This document shows positions 7,326 through 16,321 of a stretch of DNA of 28,456 bases, piece by piece. Below the pieces are notes generated by a model. The model searched no databases. It was not told the origin of the DNA and saw nothing but the letters and a program-made list of their open reading frames with translations. Position 1 is the first letter of the stretch. Each line of letters opens with the position of its first letter. Made by a program: the position numbers and the translations under genes. This DNA comes from an uncultured Bacilli bacterium. Its GTDB lineage: Bacteria > Bacillota_I > Bacilli_A > RF39 > UBA660. Where the stretch lies: positions 1 to 28,456 of the forward strand of contig CAJUTW010000018.1 of the NCBI GenBank assembly GCA_910589335.1. The letters are read 5' to 3'.

Positions 7326-8918
7326 ATGAAAAAAGGTTTATTAGGAATCTCACTTATTACATTAAGTGGATTATATATATTATTATCTGCAATAATAATA
7401 TTAGTTTCTATTTTACTAGATTTTCCTGTTATTTATGGAATAGGTATTAGTATAATAATTATTATAATTCAATTTTTAATATCTCCATTTTTAACAGATC
7501 TTACAATGAAATGGTTTTATAAAGCCAAATTTAAATATGAAATACCAGAATATTTAAAATCATTTATTGATAGTGTTTGTCAAGAAAATAAAATGAAGTA
7601 TCCTAAAATTGGCTTCATAGATGATGGTGCACCTAATGCATTTACTTATGGTCATACTAAAAATGATGCAAGAATTATTCTAACAAGAGGAATATTTGAA
7701 CTTTTAACTGAAGAAGAAGTAAAAGCAGTAGTAGCTCATGAATTAGGCCATGCTCTTCACTATGATATGATTTTTATGACAGTAGCAGAACTTGTTCCAC
7801 TAATACTTTATGGAATCTATGAAATATGCAACAAAGCTGATAAAAATAATAATAACAATAGTAATGATTATATTGAGTTAATTGGGATGATAGCCTATGT
7901 TATTTATTTAATAAGTAATTATATAGTATTATGGTTATCTAGAACCAGAGAATATTATGCAGATGCTTATTCAGTTGAAGCAACAAAAAATCCTAATGCT
8001 TTAGCCAGTGCTTTAGTTAAAGTAGGATATGGATTAACAACTGTTGAAACTAACAAAAAACATTCTGCAGCCCGTTCAAATGCTTTAGGAATTTTTGATT
8101 CTAAAACATCAAAAGCATTAGCTGTAACTAGCACAGAAGATGGTAGTATAGACAAAGAAAATATCAAACAAGCAATGAAGTGGGAGCAATGGAATATTTG
8201 GGCAAAATGGTATGAATTACATTCAACTCATCCACTAATTTCTAAAAGACTATTAAAAATATCAAGTCGTAGTAAAGAATTTAATCAAGAACCATTTATT
8301 ATCTTTGATTTAAATAAAGAAGAATCTTATCTTAATGACTTCTTATTAGAATTATTGATAAATTTCTTACCAATAATATCATTTATAATCTCTGTAATAA
8401 TTTTAATTATTTCATTAGATACAGTAACAAAACCATTTATGTTTATAGGAATTGCTATATTAATATGCTTATTTTTCTCATATATTAAGTTTAAAAGAAG
8501 ATATAGAAGTAGTCATTTTAAAGAAGCAACTGTAAGAGATTTATTAAGTGAAACAAAAGTTTCTCATATAACATCAATTCCATGTAGTCTTGAAGGAACT
8601 ATTATTGGAAGAGGTAATCCAGGATGTATTTTTAATGAGGATTTTGTTATAAAAGACGAAAGTGGTATAATTTTCTTAGATTATAATCAACCTGTCCATT
8701 TTGTAAATAAAATCTTTGCTTTATTTAAATCTAAGGAATACTTTGATAAAAAAGTAAAAGTAACAGGCTGGTATCGAAGAAGTCCTGTTCCTTATGTAGA
8801 ATTAAAAACTATTGAAATAGATGGAAAAATAAAAAAAGTTTATACATATAAATTTACAATATTCTTCTATATTGTTTCATTAATAGTAGCCATAGTTTTA
8901 ATACTTTTAGGCCTATAA
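7326..8918 (+). CDS. M48-family membrane zinc metalloprotease (HtpX-like) with extra C-terminal domain
   Basis: M48 proteases cleave membrane or misfolded proteins. The zinc site is HELGH at residues 138-142, and the third ligand is probably E209 in SRTREYYADAY, the usual family arrangement. Hydrophobic segments are at about 5-30, 36-58, 150-163, 185-205, 340-360 and 365-385, and one closes the protein at 510-530. The protease core (60-310) is followed by a soluble domain at about 400-505, rich in beta strands (CSLEGTIIGRGNPGC through KKVKVTGWYRRSPVPYVELK), which resembles an OB-like fold. At 530 aa it is much longer than HtpX (about 290), so the specific name htpX is not used. It is convergent with the M16 pair and shares a bidirectional terminator with it. 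Confidence 0.88.
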   Translation: MKKGLLGISLITLSGLYILLSAIIILVSILLDFPVIYGIGISIIIIIIQFLISPFLTDLTMKWFYKAKFKYEIPEYLKSFIDSVCQENKMKYPKIGFIDDGAPNAFTYGHTKNDARIILTRGIFELLTEEEVKAVVAHELGHALHYDMIFMTVAELVPLILYGIYEICNKADKNNNNNSNDYIELIGMIAYVIYLISNYIVLWLSRTREYYADAYSVEATKNPNALASALVKVGYGLTTVETNKKHSAARSNALGIFDSKTSKALAVTSTEDGSIDKENIKQAMKWEQWNIWAKWYELHSTHPLISKRLLKISSRSKEFNQEPFIIFDLNKEESYLNDFLLELLINFLPIISFIISVIILIISLDTVTKPFMFIGIAILICLFFSYIKFKRRYRSSHFKEATVRDLLSETKVSHITSIPCSLEGTIIGRGNPGCIFNEDFVIKDESGIIFLDYNQPVHFVNKIFALFKSKEYFDKKVKVTGWYRRSPVPYVELKTIEIDGKIKKVYTYKFTIFFYIVSLIVAIVLILLGL

Positions 8919-8946
8919 AAAAAGCTAATATCAACTAGCTTTTTTT
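8917..8946. terminator. Bidirectional terminator between the M48 and M16 genes
   Basis: AAAAAAAGCTA pairs perfectly with TAGCTTTTTTT across an 8-base loop. A and T tracts on both sides allow termination in both directions. It overlaps the stop codons of both convergent genes (TAA at 8916-8918 and TGA at 8931-8933, minus strand). Confidence 0.85.
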
Positions 8947-10181
8947 TCTTTTATATGAGTAACTGTGTAATTAGAAAAATCTAACTCTCTTATTGCTGTT
9001 ACATATTTATTAAACTCTAATTCATTTAAATCATTTATATTATCTAAATAAGGATAATCAAAATTAACAACATTATCAATAAAAGGTATTATCATTTTCA
9101 TAATATTTTCATCTCTCAAAATCATTCTTACAATAGCACTTTTTTTATCTAATTCAAATTTATCTTTATCAAAGTAATTTAATTCTTTGATAACATTTAA
9201 TATAGTTTCCTTAAAAGTTGAAACATCGTTCGCATAAGCACCAATATTAATGATTAAAAAATTTTCAATTCTAATATCACTACAACTTATACCTGTTGTA
9301 ATTATTTTTTTATCAATTAATTCCTTATAAGTTTTAGAAGTATTTCCAAAATATTGATTATAAAAACATCCTAGATAAAAATCTAAATCTAATTTTTCTT
9401 TACTAGTTTTTTTACTAATATCTATTTTAAAAGATATTTCAAGATAATCAAGCGGAGTAGGAAAGTATAAAATATCTTCTCTTTTTTTTACAGTTATACT
9501 TTCATTATGATTTATTTTATCTACTTTTTTTTCTTGTATTTTCTTCTTTTGAAAAAAACTATTTATTTCATTCATCACTTCATTTTTAGAAAAATTACCA
9601 CCAACTACAATGAATTGATTTTTAGGTTGATAAAAAGCCTCATAATAAATTTTTAAATCATCTACAGTAGTATTTTTTACCTCTTCAATTGAACCACCAA
9701 TACTTCTAAAATTTATATTATTAAATAAATTATTTAAAGTCATAATATTACTATGATAGAATTTATTATCTAGTCTACCTCTAATTTCTTGATAAATTGG
9801 ATTTTTTAATTTTTCTAACTTGTCTTTATCAAAATCTACATTATAAAGTCCATTAAGTAAAGTCTTAATACCAAAATTAATATTTTCAACAGCACTAAAA
9901 TAAAAAGCTGTCATATTGTAATAAGTTGAAGCATTAGTATTCATCTGTCTACTACCTAATTCTTTTAAGAAATTTCCAACACTGTTACATTCAACTATAT
10001 AATGTTCAAGAATATGAGCTATACCATCTTGAAAATGATATTCCTTATCGTTAACTTTAAAATCTTTATCTAATCCACCAACTAAAGTAATTAATTGAAA
10101 AAAAGTAGTATGACGTCTTTTATCAGGATATAAATAAACTTTTAAGCCATTATCTAATATAATAGTTTCAATTTCTTTCAA
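8931..10181 (-). CDS. M16-family zinc peptidase, YmfH-type
   Basis: This is the catalytic-type member of an insulinase-like pair. The inverted zinc motif HxxEH is HILEH at residues 56-60, followed by YIVEC. The NPIYQEIRGR segment probably supplies the distal Glu ligand. The length of 416 aa fits the YmfH family, which in Bacillus occurs as a YmfF/YmfH pair; current databases link these names to EF-P 5-aminopentanol modification. That link is family knowledge and is not shown here. The start is TTG 10179-10181, preceded by AAAGGAGGGAG about 7 bases away; it overlaps the YmfF-type stop as TTGA, a 4-base overlap pointing to translational coupling. The stop is TGA. Confidence 0.85.
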   Translation of the reverse strand: MKEIETIILDNGLKVYLYPDKRRHTTFFQLITLVGGLDKDFKVNDKEYHFQDGIAHILEHYIVECNSVGNFLKELGSRQMNTNASTYYNMTAFYFSAVENINFGIKTLLNGLYNVDFDKDKLEKLKNPIYQEIRGRLDNKFYHSNIMTLNNLFNNINFRSIGGSIEEVKNTTVDDLKIYYEAFYQPKNQFIVVGGNFSKNEVMNEINSFFQKKKIQEKKVDKINHNESITVKKREDILYFPTPLDYLEISFKIDISKKTSKEKLDLDFYLGCFYNQYFGNTSKTYKELIDKKIITTGISCSDIRIENFLIINIGAYANDVSTFKETILNVIKELNYFDKDKFELDKKSAIVRMILRDENIMKMIIPFIDNVVNFDYPYLDNINDLNELEFNKYVTAIRELDFSNYTVTHIKEKKAS

Positions 10182-11431
10182 TCTTCTCCCTCCTTTAAAA
10201 AATAAGTAGTATCAAGTTTTAATCTTTCAATAAAATCATTTATATCCACCCAAGTTATTTTTTTATAATTTTCTAAATATTTATAAAAACTAACATCAAT
10301 TCCTAAATCACTTTCTATAAAATCATCAAATAAAAAATACTTATCGTCAAGCTGTCTTATTAATGCTAATCTTTTTCTTTCTTTAATTTTTTCTAAACAT
10401 TCTGTAATTAATTCTTCATTTTTTAATAATTCCATTACCTCATTTAATTTTTCTTTTACCATTAAAATATTATTTTTATTAATAAAAACAGTAATTTCTA
10501 ATAAACCAAAAAATTTATAAACTTTAACTAATGAAGAATAAATTAAATCATTATCATCTCTTAATACTTTATCTAATAATCTAGAAGATGGTGAAGAAAG
10601 TATATCTTTAATAGCATTTAGTAAAATAATATCATTTTCATTTATATCTTTTACTTTAAATACCATAGAATAAATTGAATCTTTAAAATTAGAATCTTCA
10701 CACTTTAGAGTAACCATCTCTCTTACCTTTAAAAAATGATTAAAATTAGCATGATATATTTTATCAACAAACTTCTTTCGATATAAATATTTATCACATA
10801 ACTGATTAAATTTTAAAGAGTCAACATCTCCCATAATATAAATAACTGGTTGATTATTTTTAATATTTTTTAAATAAAATTGATATAAACTTTCTCCAGT
10901 GACTTTTCCTATTTCTTCTTGATGATCTATTAAAGATCTAGATAAAATTCCTTGATCATCAACGTAGTCTAATAATTTTTTATTTTGATAAAATCCTATA
11001 TTATTTAAAGCGTTTTTTATACTAAGCTGTAAATTTTTTATCTCTCGTTGTAATAAATCATTATCAAAAGCATTATCATTTATTTTAGGATTGTAAATAT
11101 AATCTTGAAAAAATTTAAATTGCTTTTCTAATAAATCTTCATTTAAAATATTTATATTGGGAATACTTATATCAAAAGAAATATAATTTGTTGTTCCAAT
11201 AATACTACTTGAACAGTTAATACCAAGAATATATAATTTCTTTTTATTAAGTTGAAAATCTTCTTCACTAGAATAAGTATTGTTCATTTTTCTTAACATA
11301 CTAGGTAGTAATTTTACATTTACCATATCAGAATTATTATCTTCAAAGAAAAATAAAACACTTATTTGAATAGATTGAAAATCCCTATTTTTTAATATAA
11401 CAGGATGAGACTTAAGTTTAATTTTTTGCAT
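10178..11431 (-). CDS. M16-family peptidase-like protein without zinc motif, YmfF-type
   Basis: This 417-aa protein is the first gene of the two-gene M16 operon. It has the length and general pattern of an M16 two-domain protein but no HxxEH motif, so it is probably a non-catalytic partner, as is known for M16B pairs and for YmfF. The segment IYIMGDVDS and the NDLLQREIKN helix align with the positions of family core elements. An AGGTGAT site lies before ATG 11431. The downstream YmfH-type gene overlaps by four bases. Assignment to YmfF rests on pair architecture more than on individual residues. Confidence 0.75.
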   Translation of the reverse strand: MQKIKLKSHPVILKNRDFQSIQISVLFFFEDNNSDMVNVKLLPSMLRKMNNTYSSEEDFQLNKKKLYILGINCSSSIIGTTNYISFDISIPNINILNEDLLEKQFKFFQDYIYNPKINDNAFDNDLLQREIKNLQLSIKNALNNIGFYQNKKLLDYVDDQGILSRSLIDHQEEIGKVTGESLYQFYLKNIKNNQPVIYIMGDVDSLKFNQLCDKYLYRKKFVDKIYHANFNHFLKVREMVTLKCEDSNFKDSIYSMVFKVKDINENDIILLNAIKDILSSPSSRLLDKVLRDDNDLIYSSLVKVYKFFGLLEITVFINKNNILMVKEKLNEVMELLKNEELITECLEKIKERKRLALIRQLDDKYFLFDDFIESDLGIDVSFYKYLENYKKITWVDINDFIERLKLDTTYFLKEGED

Positions 11432-11520
11432 CTATATCACCTAGAAGATATTATAACAAAATTAAGTTTCAAAGCAAAATCTTAAAAAATTAAAAATTTA
11501 TAATAATGAATACATCTTTA

Positions 11521-11529
11521 TGATATAAT
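11521..11529 (+). promoter_or_regulatory. Extended -10 promoter of the zinc-ribbon gene
   Basis: TG-A-TATAAT lies 24 bases before ATG 11554, with AAGAAGGTG as ribosome binding site. It is a close copy of the gpmI promoter core. Confidence 0.55.
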
Positions 11530-11553
11530 TATATAAAGTAAGAAGGTGAAAAG

Positions 11554-12615
11554 ATGGCAAAAGAAGAAGCACTAGAATATAAATGTCCATCCTGTTGTGC
11601 AACTATTGCTTTTAATCCTAAATTAGGTAAATGGAAATGTGACTATTGTGGTAGTCAATTTACTTTAGAAGAAATTAATCAAAAAAATAAAAAATCTTCT
11701 ATAAAAACAGAAGAAATAATTGATAATTATAATGATTACATCTCATATAAATGTGAAAGTTGTGGAGCTGAAATTGTAGCTGATAATGAAACAGTAGCTA
11801 CTTTTTGCATTTATTGTGGAAACACTGCTATTTTAAAAAATAAATTATCAGGTAAATTTACACCTCATAAGATAATTCCATTTAAAACAGAAAAAGAAGT
11901 TGCTCTAAAAGCATTTAAAAATTTATCTAAAGGACGTCCCTTAATGCCAAAAGACTTTAATAATCCATCAAATATTGAAAAAATAAGAGGAATCTATATT
12001 CCGTTTTGGCTATATGATTTAAATATAAATGGAAATATTGAAGCTTTAGGAAAACAAGTAACTCACTGGACAGTAGGAGCTACACATTATACTAAAACAA
12101 GTAAATATAATGTTATAAGAGGCGGTAAAATGGATTTTTATAATATTCCTATTGATGGCTCTACTAGATTTGATAATGACATAATGAATACTTTAGAACC
12201 ATTTAATTATGATGAAATGACTTCATATAATCATGCGTTTTTATCAGGTTTCTATGCAGAAAAATATGATACAGAAGGAGAAAATCTATTTAATGAAGTA
12301 TCAGAAAGAGCAATTAAATCTGCCGAAAATTTATTGTTTGAAGATATTAGTGGATACACATCAAAAACTCTTACTAAAAATTCATTACAAGCAAAAGAAA
12401 TAAAAAAAGAATATGCTTTACTACCTGTGTGGATGGTAAACGTAAAATACAAAGATAAAATGCATATTTTTGCTATGAACGGTCAAACCGGTAAGTTTAT
12501 TGGAAATATACCACTAGACAAAACTAAAACAGTTATTTATTCATTAGTAATTTTTATAATAACTTTATTAATATCTATTTTAGTAAGTTATCTAATATAT
12601 AAAAATGGAGGTTAA
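11554..12615 (+). CDS. Membrane-anchored double zinc-ribbon protein
   Basis: Two zinc ribbons open the protein: C11/C14 with C29/C32, and C67/C70 with C85/C88, each CxxC-x(14)-CxxC. A beta-rich middle part (about 100-300) follows, and a single hydrophobic segment near residues 328-350 anchors the C-terminus in the membrane, leaving the bulk cytoplasmic. Similar proteins in Bacillota are often labelled TFIIB-type zinc ribbon or, wrongly, PriA helicase; no helicase motif is present here. The end of the gene contains the ribosome binding site of the TPM-domain gene, so the two are co-translated. The pair may act together at the membrane; the role is unknown. Confidence 0.8.
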   Translation: MAKEEALEYKCPSCCATIAFNPKLGKWKCDYCGSQFTLEEINQKNKKSSIKTEEIIDNYNDYISYKCESCGAEIVADNETVATFCIYCGNTAILKNKLSGKFTPHKIIPFKTEKEVALKAFKNLSKGRPLMPKDFNNPSNIEKIRGIYIPFWLYDLNINGNIEALGKQVTHWTVGATHYTKTSKYNVIRGGKMDFYNIPIDGSTRFDNDIMNTLEPFNYDEMTSYNHAFLSGFYAEKYDTEGENLFNEVSERAIKSAENLLFEDISGYTSKTLTKNSLQAKEIKKEYALLPVWMVNVKYKDKMHIFAMNGQTGKFIGNIPLDKTKTVIYSLVIFIITLLISILVSYLIYKNGG

Positions 12616-12616
12616 A

Positions 12617-13546
12617 ATGAAAAAATATTTAAAAATTTTATTAATTATCTCTATATATTTTATTGGAATAAATAATTGTTATGCATATCCAAAAACATTT
12701 GATAGAAATGAACTTAAAAATTATGGAGTAAATAAAAAATGGACAATAAATGAAAATAATAAAAAGAATGTATTAAATACACCAGCAGTTGATGCAAATG
12801 ATAAAATTTATGATTTTGCAGAAGTTTTAACAGATGAAGAAGAACAAATATTAAAAGAAAAAATTAATAATTTTATTAAAGAAACAAAAATGGATATGGT
12901 TATTGTCATTCCAAGATTTTATTATTATAATGATAAAGAAAATGAAGATTATGCAGCAGATTTTTATGATTATAATGATTTTGGAATGAAGTATACTAAT
13001 AATAGTGGAGTTTTATTTTTAAGAAATACTTTTATAAATGATCCATATTTTAATATTTATACTTTTGGAGACGCTCAATTATATTTTGATTATCAAAGAC
13101 TTGAAAATACTCTAGATAATGTATATAGAGATATTAAGAATGAAAACTATCTTACAGGATTTGAGATGTTTATCAATGAAATGTTAGCATATTATAAATC
13201 AGGTATACCAAAAACTATGCAAGGATATAAAGTTAATGATAAAGGATATTTATACAGAACTTACAAAATACCTTTTTTGCCAGTAACTTTAATATCTCTT
13301 GCTATAACGACACTAATTATGTTATTTTTAATAAAGAAAAATAAAATGATTTTACTTCATCACGCAGCTACCACTTATTTAGATGAATCATCAATCAAAA
13401 TTACAGCAAGAAAAGATGTTTTTATAACTTCTCACACAACAAGCTATACACAATCATCAAATAGTGATGGATTTGGCGGAGGTTTTTCATCTAGCAGTGG
13501 CTCATCTGGAGGAGGACACAGCAGTGGTGGAGGACGTCATGGTTAA
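12617..13546 (+). CDS. TPM-domain secreted/membrane protein (YgcG-like)
   Basis: There is a signal peptide in the first 23 residues (from ATG 12617, MKKYLKILLIISIYFIGINN). A TPM domain follows at about 45-170 with VDANDKIYDFAEVLTDEEE, the usual entry motif, and NNSGVLFLRN. A membrane segment lies at about 219-239. The tail is a Gly/Ser/His-rich stretch (GFGGGFSSSSGSSGGGHSSG), typical of this family and probably cytoplasmic. ATG 12605 would add four residues, but GGAGGT (12607-12612) lies inside that extension and fits ATG 12617. It is co-transcribed with the zinc-ribbon gene. TPM proteins are linked to membrane or photosystem repair in other organisms; no activity is claimed here. Confidence 0.85.
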   Translation: MKKYLKILLIISIYFIGINNCYAYPKTFDRNELKNYGVNKKWTINENNKKNVLNTPAVDANDKIYDFAEVLTDEEEQILKEKINNFIKETKMDMVIVIPRFYYYNDKENEDYAADFYDYNDFGMKYTNNSGVLFLRNTFINDPYFNIYTFGDAQLYFDYQRLENTLDNVYRDIKNENYLTGFEMFINEMLAYYKSGIPKTMQGYKVNDKGYLYRTYKIPFLPVTLISLAITTLIMLFLIKKNKMILLHHAATTYLDESSIKITARKDVFITSHTTSYTQSSNSDGFGGGFSSSSGSSGGGHSSGGGRHG

Positions 13547-13572
13547 ATTCACAAAAAGAAGATTAAAATTTC

Positions 13573-13598
13573 ATATACTTTTCACATAATAAGTATAT
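13573..13598. promoter_or_regulatory. 8-bp inverted repeat upstream of htrA (possible operator)
   Basis: ATATACTT and AAGTATAT flank a 10-base centre. The right arm overlaps TATATT (13596-13601), a possible -10, and ends 25 bases before the HtrA start. It could be a repressor site for the stress protease or simply a hairpin after the TPM gene. Confidence 0.35.
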
Positions 13599-13623
13599 AT
13601 TAATAAAACGAAGAGGTGATAGA

Positions 13624-14832
13624 ATGGAAGAAAAGAAAAAAGAAAAAATAAAAGAAGCTTCTATTAAAGAAGAAAATAAAAGTAAAAGTATATATATTAT
13701 AATTAGTTTATTTATAATAATCATATTTGTAGCATTTATTATTGCTTTAAAAAATACAGGTCTAATTAATCTTGGTTCTATAAGCAATAAAAAAGCTGAG
13801 TTAAATTATACGACAACAAATAATAAAATTAAAGAAGGTATTTATATTACTGATGTTTCTGAAGTAGTTGAAGAAGTTATGCCATCAATTGTATCAATAA
13901 CAAGTAAAACTTTAGTAAAACAAGGGTTATTTGGTCCAAGTTATTATAATCAAGAAGAATATCAAGAAGGAGCAGGATCCGGAATAATAATTAGTAAAAA
14001 TGATAATGAATTATTAATTCTTACTAATAATCATGTAATAGAAGGTGCAGAAGAATTATCAGTTCAATTTGTCAATGAAAAATCAGTTGACGCTAAAGTA
14101 AAAGGTACATCTCCAAGAAAAGATGTAGCAGTAATTGCTATAAATATTAATGATATTGATAAAGATACTCTAAATTCAATAAAAATAGCTACTATGGGAG
14201 ATAGCAACAAATTAAAAGTTGGTAATGGAATTATTGCTATAGGAAATGCTTTAGGTTATGGACAATCTGTAACAACAGGTGTTGTTAGTGCTCTACAAAG
14301 AGAAGTTGAAATAGAAGAAACAAAATCAAAAATGATTCAAATAGATGCAGCAATTAATGGAGGAAATTCTGGAGGAGCATTATTAAATTCAAGTGGTGAA
14401 GTAGTAGGTATTAATTCTGCAAAATACTCATCAGGTGGTTTATCAAGTAGTGCTAGTATAGAAGGTATGGGATTTGCTATTCCAATAACTGATGTAAAAG
14501 ACTTAATTACTTCCCTAATGAATGGAGAAGAAGATAAAAGTGATGGTTCAATAGGTGTTGAAGGTTATATGGTAACATCAAGTCAAAATAAGGCTTATGG
14601 AATGCCAATTGGTTTTTATATTCAAAAAACAGTATCAGGTGGCGGAGCAGAAAAAGCAGGACTTGAAAAAGGCGATATTATTACAGAAATAGATGGAAAT
14701 AAAGTAGAAGCAATGTCTGATATTCAAAATGTAATATATTCAAAGAAAAAAGGCGATAAAGTAAAATTAAAAATAAGCTTTCCAAATGGTAGAGAATATA
14801 AAGAAAAAGAAGTTGAAGTCACATTAAGTTAA
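13624..14832 (+). CDS. htrA: HtrA/DegP-family serine protease with PDZ domain
   Basis: This is a quality-control protease on the outer side of the membrane. After a charged cytoplasmic tail of about 22 residues there is one membrane segment (about 23-43). The trypsin-like domain has the triad H137 (LTNNHVIEG), D167 (RKDVAVIAI) and S249 (NGGNSGGALLN). A PDZ domain covers about 310-400 (GGGAEKAGLEKGDIITEIDG). The length and order match the membrane-anchored HtrA of Gram-positive bacteria. GAAGAGGTGAT is an 8-base-spaced ribosome binding site. It follows the TPM gene and ends in its own strong hairpin terminator. Confidence 0.93.
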   Translation: MEEKKKEKIKEASIKEENKSKSIYIIISLFIIIIFVAFIIALKNTGLINLGSISNKKAELNYTTTNNKIKEGIYITDVSEVVEEVMPSIVSITSKTLVKQGLFGPSYYNQEEYQEGAGSGIIISKNDNELLILTNNHVIEGAEELSVQFVNEKSVDAKVKGTSPRKDVAVIAININDIDKDTLNSIKIATMGDSNKLKVGNGIIAIGNALGYGQSVTTGVVSALQREVEIEETKSKMIQIDAAINGGNSGGALLNSSGEVVGINSAKYSSGGLSSSASIEGMGFAIPITDVKDLITSLMNGEEDKSDGSIGVEGYMVTSSQNKAYGMPIGFYIQKTVSGGGAEKAGLEKGDIITEIDGNKVEAMSDIQNVIYSKKKGDKVKLKISFPNGREYKEKEVEVTLS

Positions 14833-14856
14833 CATAGTTATAAACTATGTTTTTTT
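14831..14856 (+). terminator. Rho-independent terminator of htrA
   Basis: A perfect 9-bp stem (AACATAGTT and AACTATGTT) with a 3-base loop, followed by a run of T to 14856, starts within the htrA stop codon. Confidence 0.85.
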
Positions 14857-14868
14857 AATTAATAGATG

Positions 14869-14877
14869 TGATATACT
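14869..14877 (+). promoter_or_regulatory. Extended -10 promoter of the GNAT gene
   Basis: TG-A-TATACT lies 23 bases before ATG 14901. AGGAGA lies between them. It probably drives the small-gene run that follows. Confidence 0.5.
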
Positions 14878-14900
14878 GTAAATAAATAGGAGAAGTAATT

Positions 14901-15383
14901 ATGGAATATATATTTGAAAAAGCTACAATAAATGATTTAGAAAATATTTATAAATTATATGAAGAAAGAGCAGAATGGTTTAAAAAGAATAATATTGATC
15001 AATGGGATTCATATTTTACTTATCATCCCAAATCAGATTTTATTAATGCTATAAAGGATAAAAGGTTTTATATTATAAAACAAGAAAGTGAAATTATAGC
15101 ATCATTTGAGTTATCTTCTGATAGTAATTGTTGGAATGACTCTATAACTTCTGCATACTATTTATATAAAGTTGTTACCAAAGTAAATCATAAAAATCTA
15201 GGTAAATTAATCTTTGATAAATGTAGAGAAATAGCTATTAAAGATAATAAAAAGTTTTTAAGATTAAATTGTATAGAATCAAATGTAAAGTTAAATGAAA
15301 TATATGAAAGTTATAATTTTAAATTTGTAAGAAATATCAAAAGCAACAAATATGTCTTTTCACTAAGACAATTAGAATTATAA
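14901..15383 (+). CDS. GNAT-family N-acetyltransferase
   Basis: At 160 aa it has the size of a single GNAT domain, which transfers an acetyl group from acetyl-CoA to an amine. It begins with IFEKATINDLENIYKLYEER, the usual first strand and helix. The stretch VVTKVNHKNLGKLIFDKCRE is the position of the acetyl-CoA loop, though the canonical Q/RxxGxG/A is degenerate (KNLGKL). FLRLNCIESNVKLNEIYESY with NFKFV ends the fold in the usual way. The substrate is unknown. DUF1848 follows 16 bases later. Confidence 0.85.
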   Translation: MEYIFEKATINDLENIYKLYEERAEWFKKNNIDQWDSYFTYHPKSDFINAIKDKRFYIIKQESEIIASFELSSDSNCWNDSITSAYYLYKVVTKVNHKNLGKLIFDKCREIAIKDNKKFLRLNCIESNVKLNEIYESYNFKFVRNIKSNKYVFSLRQLEL

Positions 15384-15399
15384 AAAAAATAATTATATA

Positions 15400-16287
15400 A
15401 TGATTTTAAATGTAAGTGGAAGAACAGATATTGTTGCTTTTTATTCAGAATGGTTTTTTAATAGATATAAAGAAGGTTTTGTTGATGTTAGAAATCCATT
15501 TAATAACAATTTAGTTAGTAGAATTTACTTTGATGATGTAGATTTAATTTACTTTTGTACTAAAAATCCAAGACCTATTTTAAATAAAATTCATCTAATA
15601 AAAAAACCAATTCTTTTTCATGTTACTATTACTCCTTATAAAGAAGATATTGAACCTAATGTTCCAAATAAAAAAGAACTTATAGAAATTATAAAAAAAC
15701 TTTCAAAAATAATAGGAAAAGAAAATTTAGTAATAAGATATGATCCAGTTTTTTTAAGTAAAAAATATAATTTAGAATATCATAAAAAAATGTTTGAAAG
15801 ATTATGTGCTTCTTTAGAAGGTTTTACCGAAAGAATATTAATTTCATTTATAGATGATTATAAAAATGTTAGAAGAAATAAATCATATTTAAATATAGAA
15901 GATTTTACTGAAAAAGATTATCAAGAAATTGGTACCTCTTTTAAAAAAAGTGCTCATACTCATAAAATGATAGTTCATACATGTTTTGAAGATAAAAATC
16001 TAATTGAATATGGTTTTGATCAAGGCGAATGTTTATCTCATGAACTTGCGTATATAATGACTGGAAAAAAGTATAAAAATTGGACTGCTCGTAAAGAAAG
16101 AAAATGTAATTGTGTTGAAATGGTAGATATAGGCGTATATAATTCATGCAAACATTTTTGTAAATATTGCTATGCCAATTTTGAAGAAAAACAAGTTATT
16201 AGTAACTATAATCTTCATGATCCGAATTCTTCACTACTTATTGGAAATGTTAAAGAAACAGATATTATTAAAGTACGAAAAAAATAA
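15400..16287 (+). CDS. DUF1848-family protein with C-terminal Cys cluster
   Basis: The opening MILNVSGRTDIVAFYSEWFF, with RNPFNNNLVSRI and IYFCTKNPRP, is the DUF1848 signature as I remember it. Near the C-terminus C236 and C238 precede C250-x3-C254-x2-C257 (SCKHFCKYCYA), a CX3CX2C arrangement like that of radical SAM iron-sulfur proteins but at the opposite end from the usual position. A metal or iron-sulfur cluster is therefore likely; the reaction is not known. At 295 aa it is of normal family length. No strong ribosome binding site is seen before ATG 15400, so translation may depend on the gene before it. Confidence 0.8.
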   Translation: MILNVSGRTDIVAFYSEWFFNRYKEGFVDVRNPFNNNLVSRIYFDDVDLIYFCTKNPRPILNKIHLIKKPILFHVTITPYKEDIEPNVPNKKELIEIIKKLSKIIGKENLVIRYDPVFLSKKYNLEYHKKMFERLCASLEGFTERILISFIDDYKNVRRNKSYLNIEDFTEKDYQEIGTSFKKSAHTHKMIVHTCFEDKNLIEYGFDQGECLSHELAYIMTGKKYKNWTARKERKCNCVEMVDIGVYNSCKHFCKYCYANFEEKQVISNYNLHDPNSSLLIGNVKETDIIKVRKK

Positions 16288-16321
16288 TATCAATAAAGAT
16301 TAAAATTATCAGGGAGGAAAT

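Noticed and set aside
11554..12615. PriA helicase annotation for the zinc-ribbon gene
   Set aside because: No Walker A, DEAD or other helicase motif is present; only the CxxC pairs recall PriA.
13563..13787. Minus-strand 74-aa frame overlapping the start of htrA
   Set aside because: It lies opposite the coding start and membrane segment of htrA with no ribosome binding site or promoter; it is an artefact of low-complexity AT-rich sequence.
15941..16147. Minus-strand frame inside the DUF1848 gene
   Set aside because: It is within a firmly coded region, has no upstream signals and is rich in Phe and Tyr, as expected from complemented Lys-rich codons.
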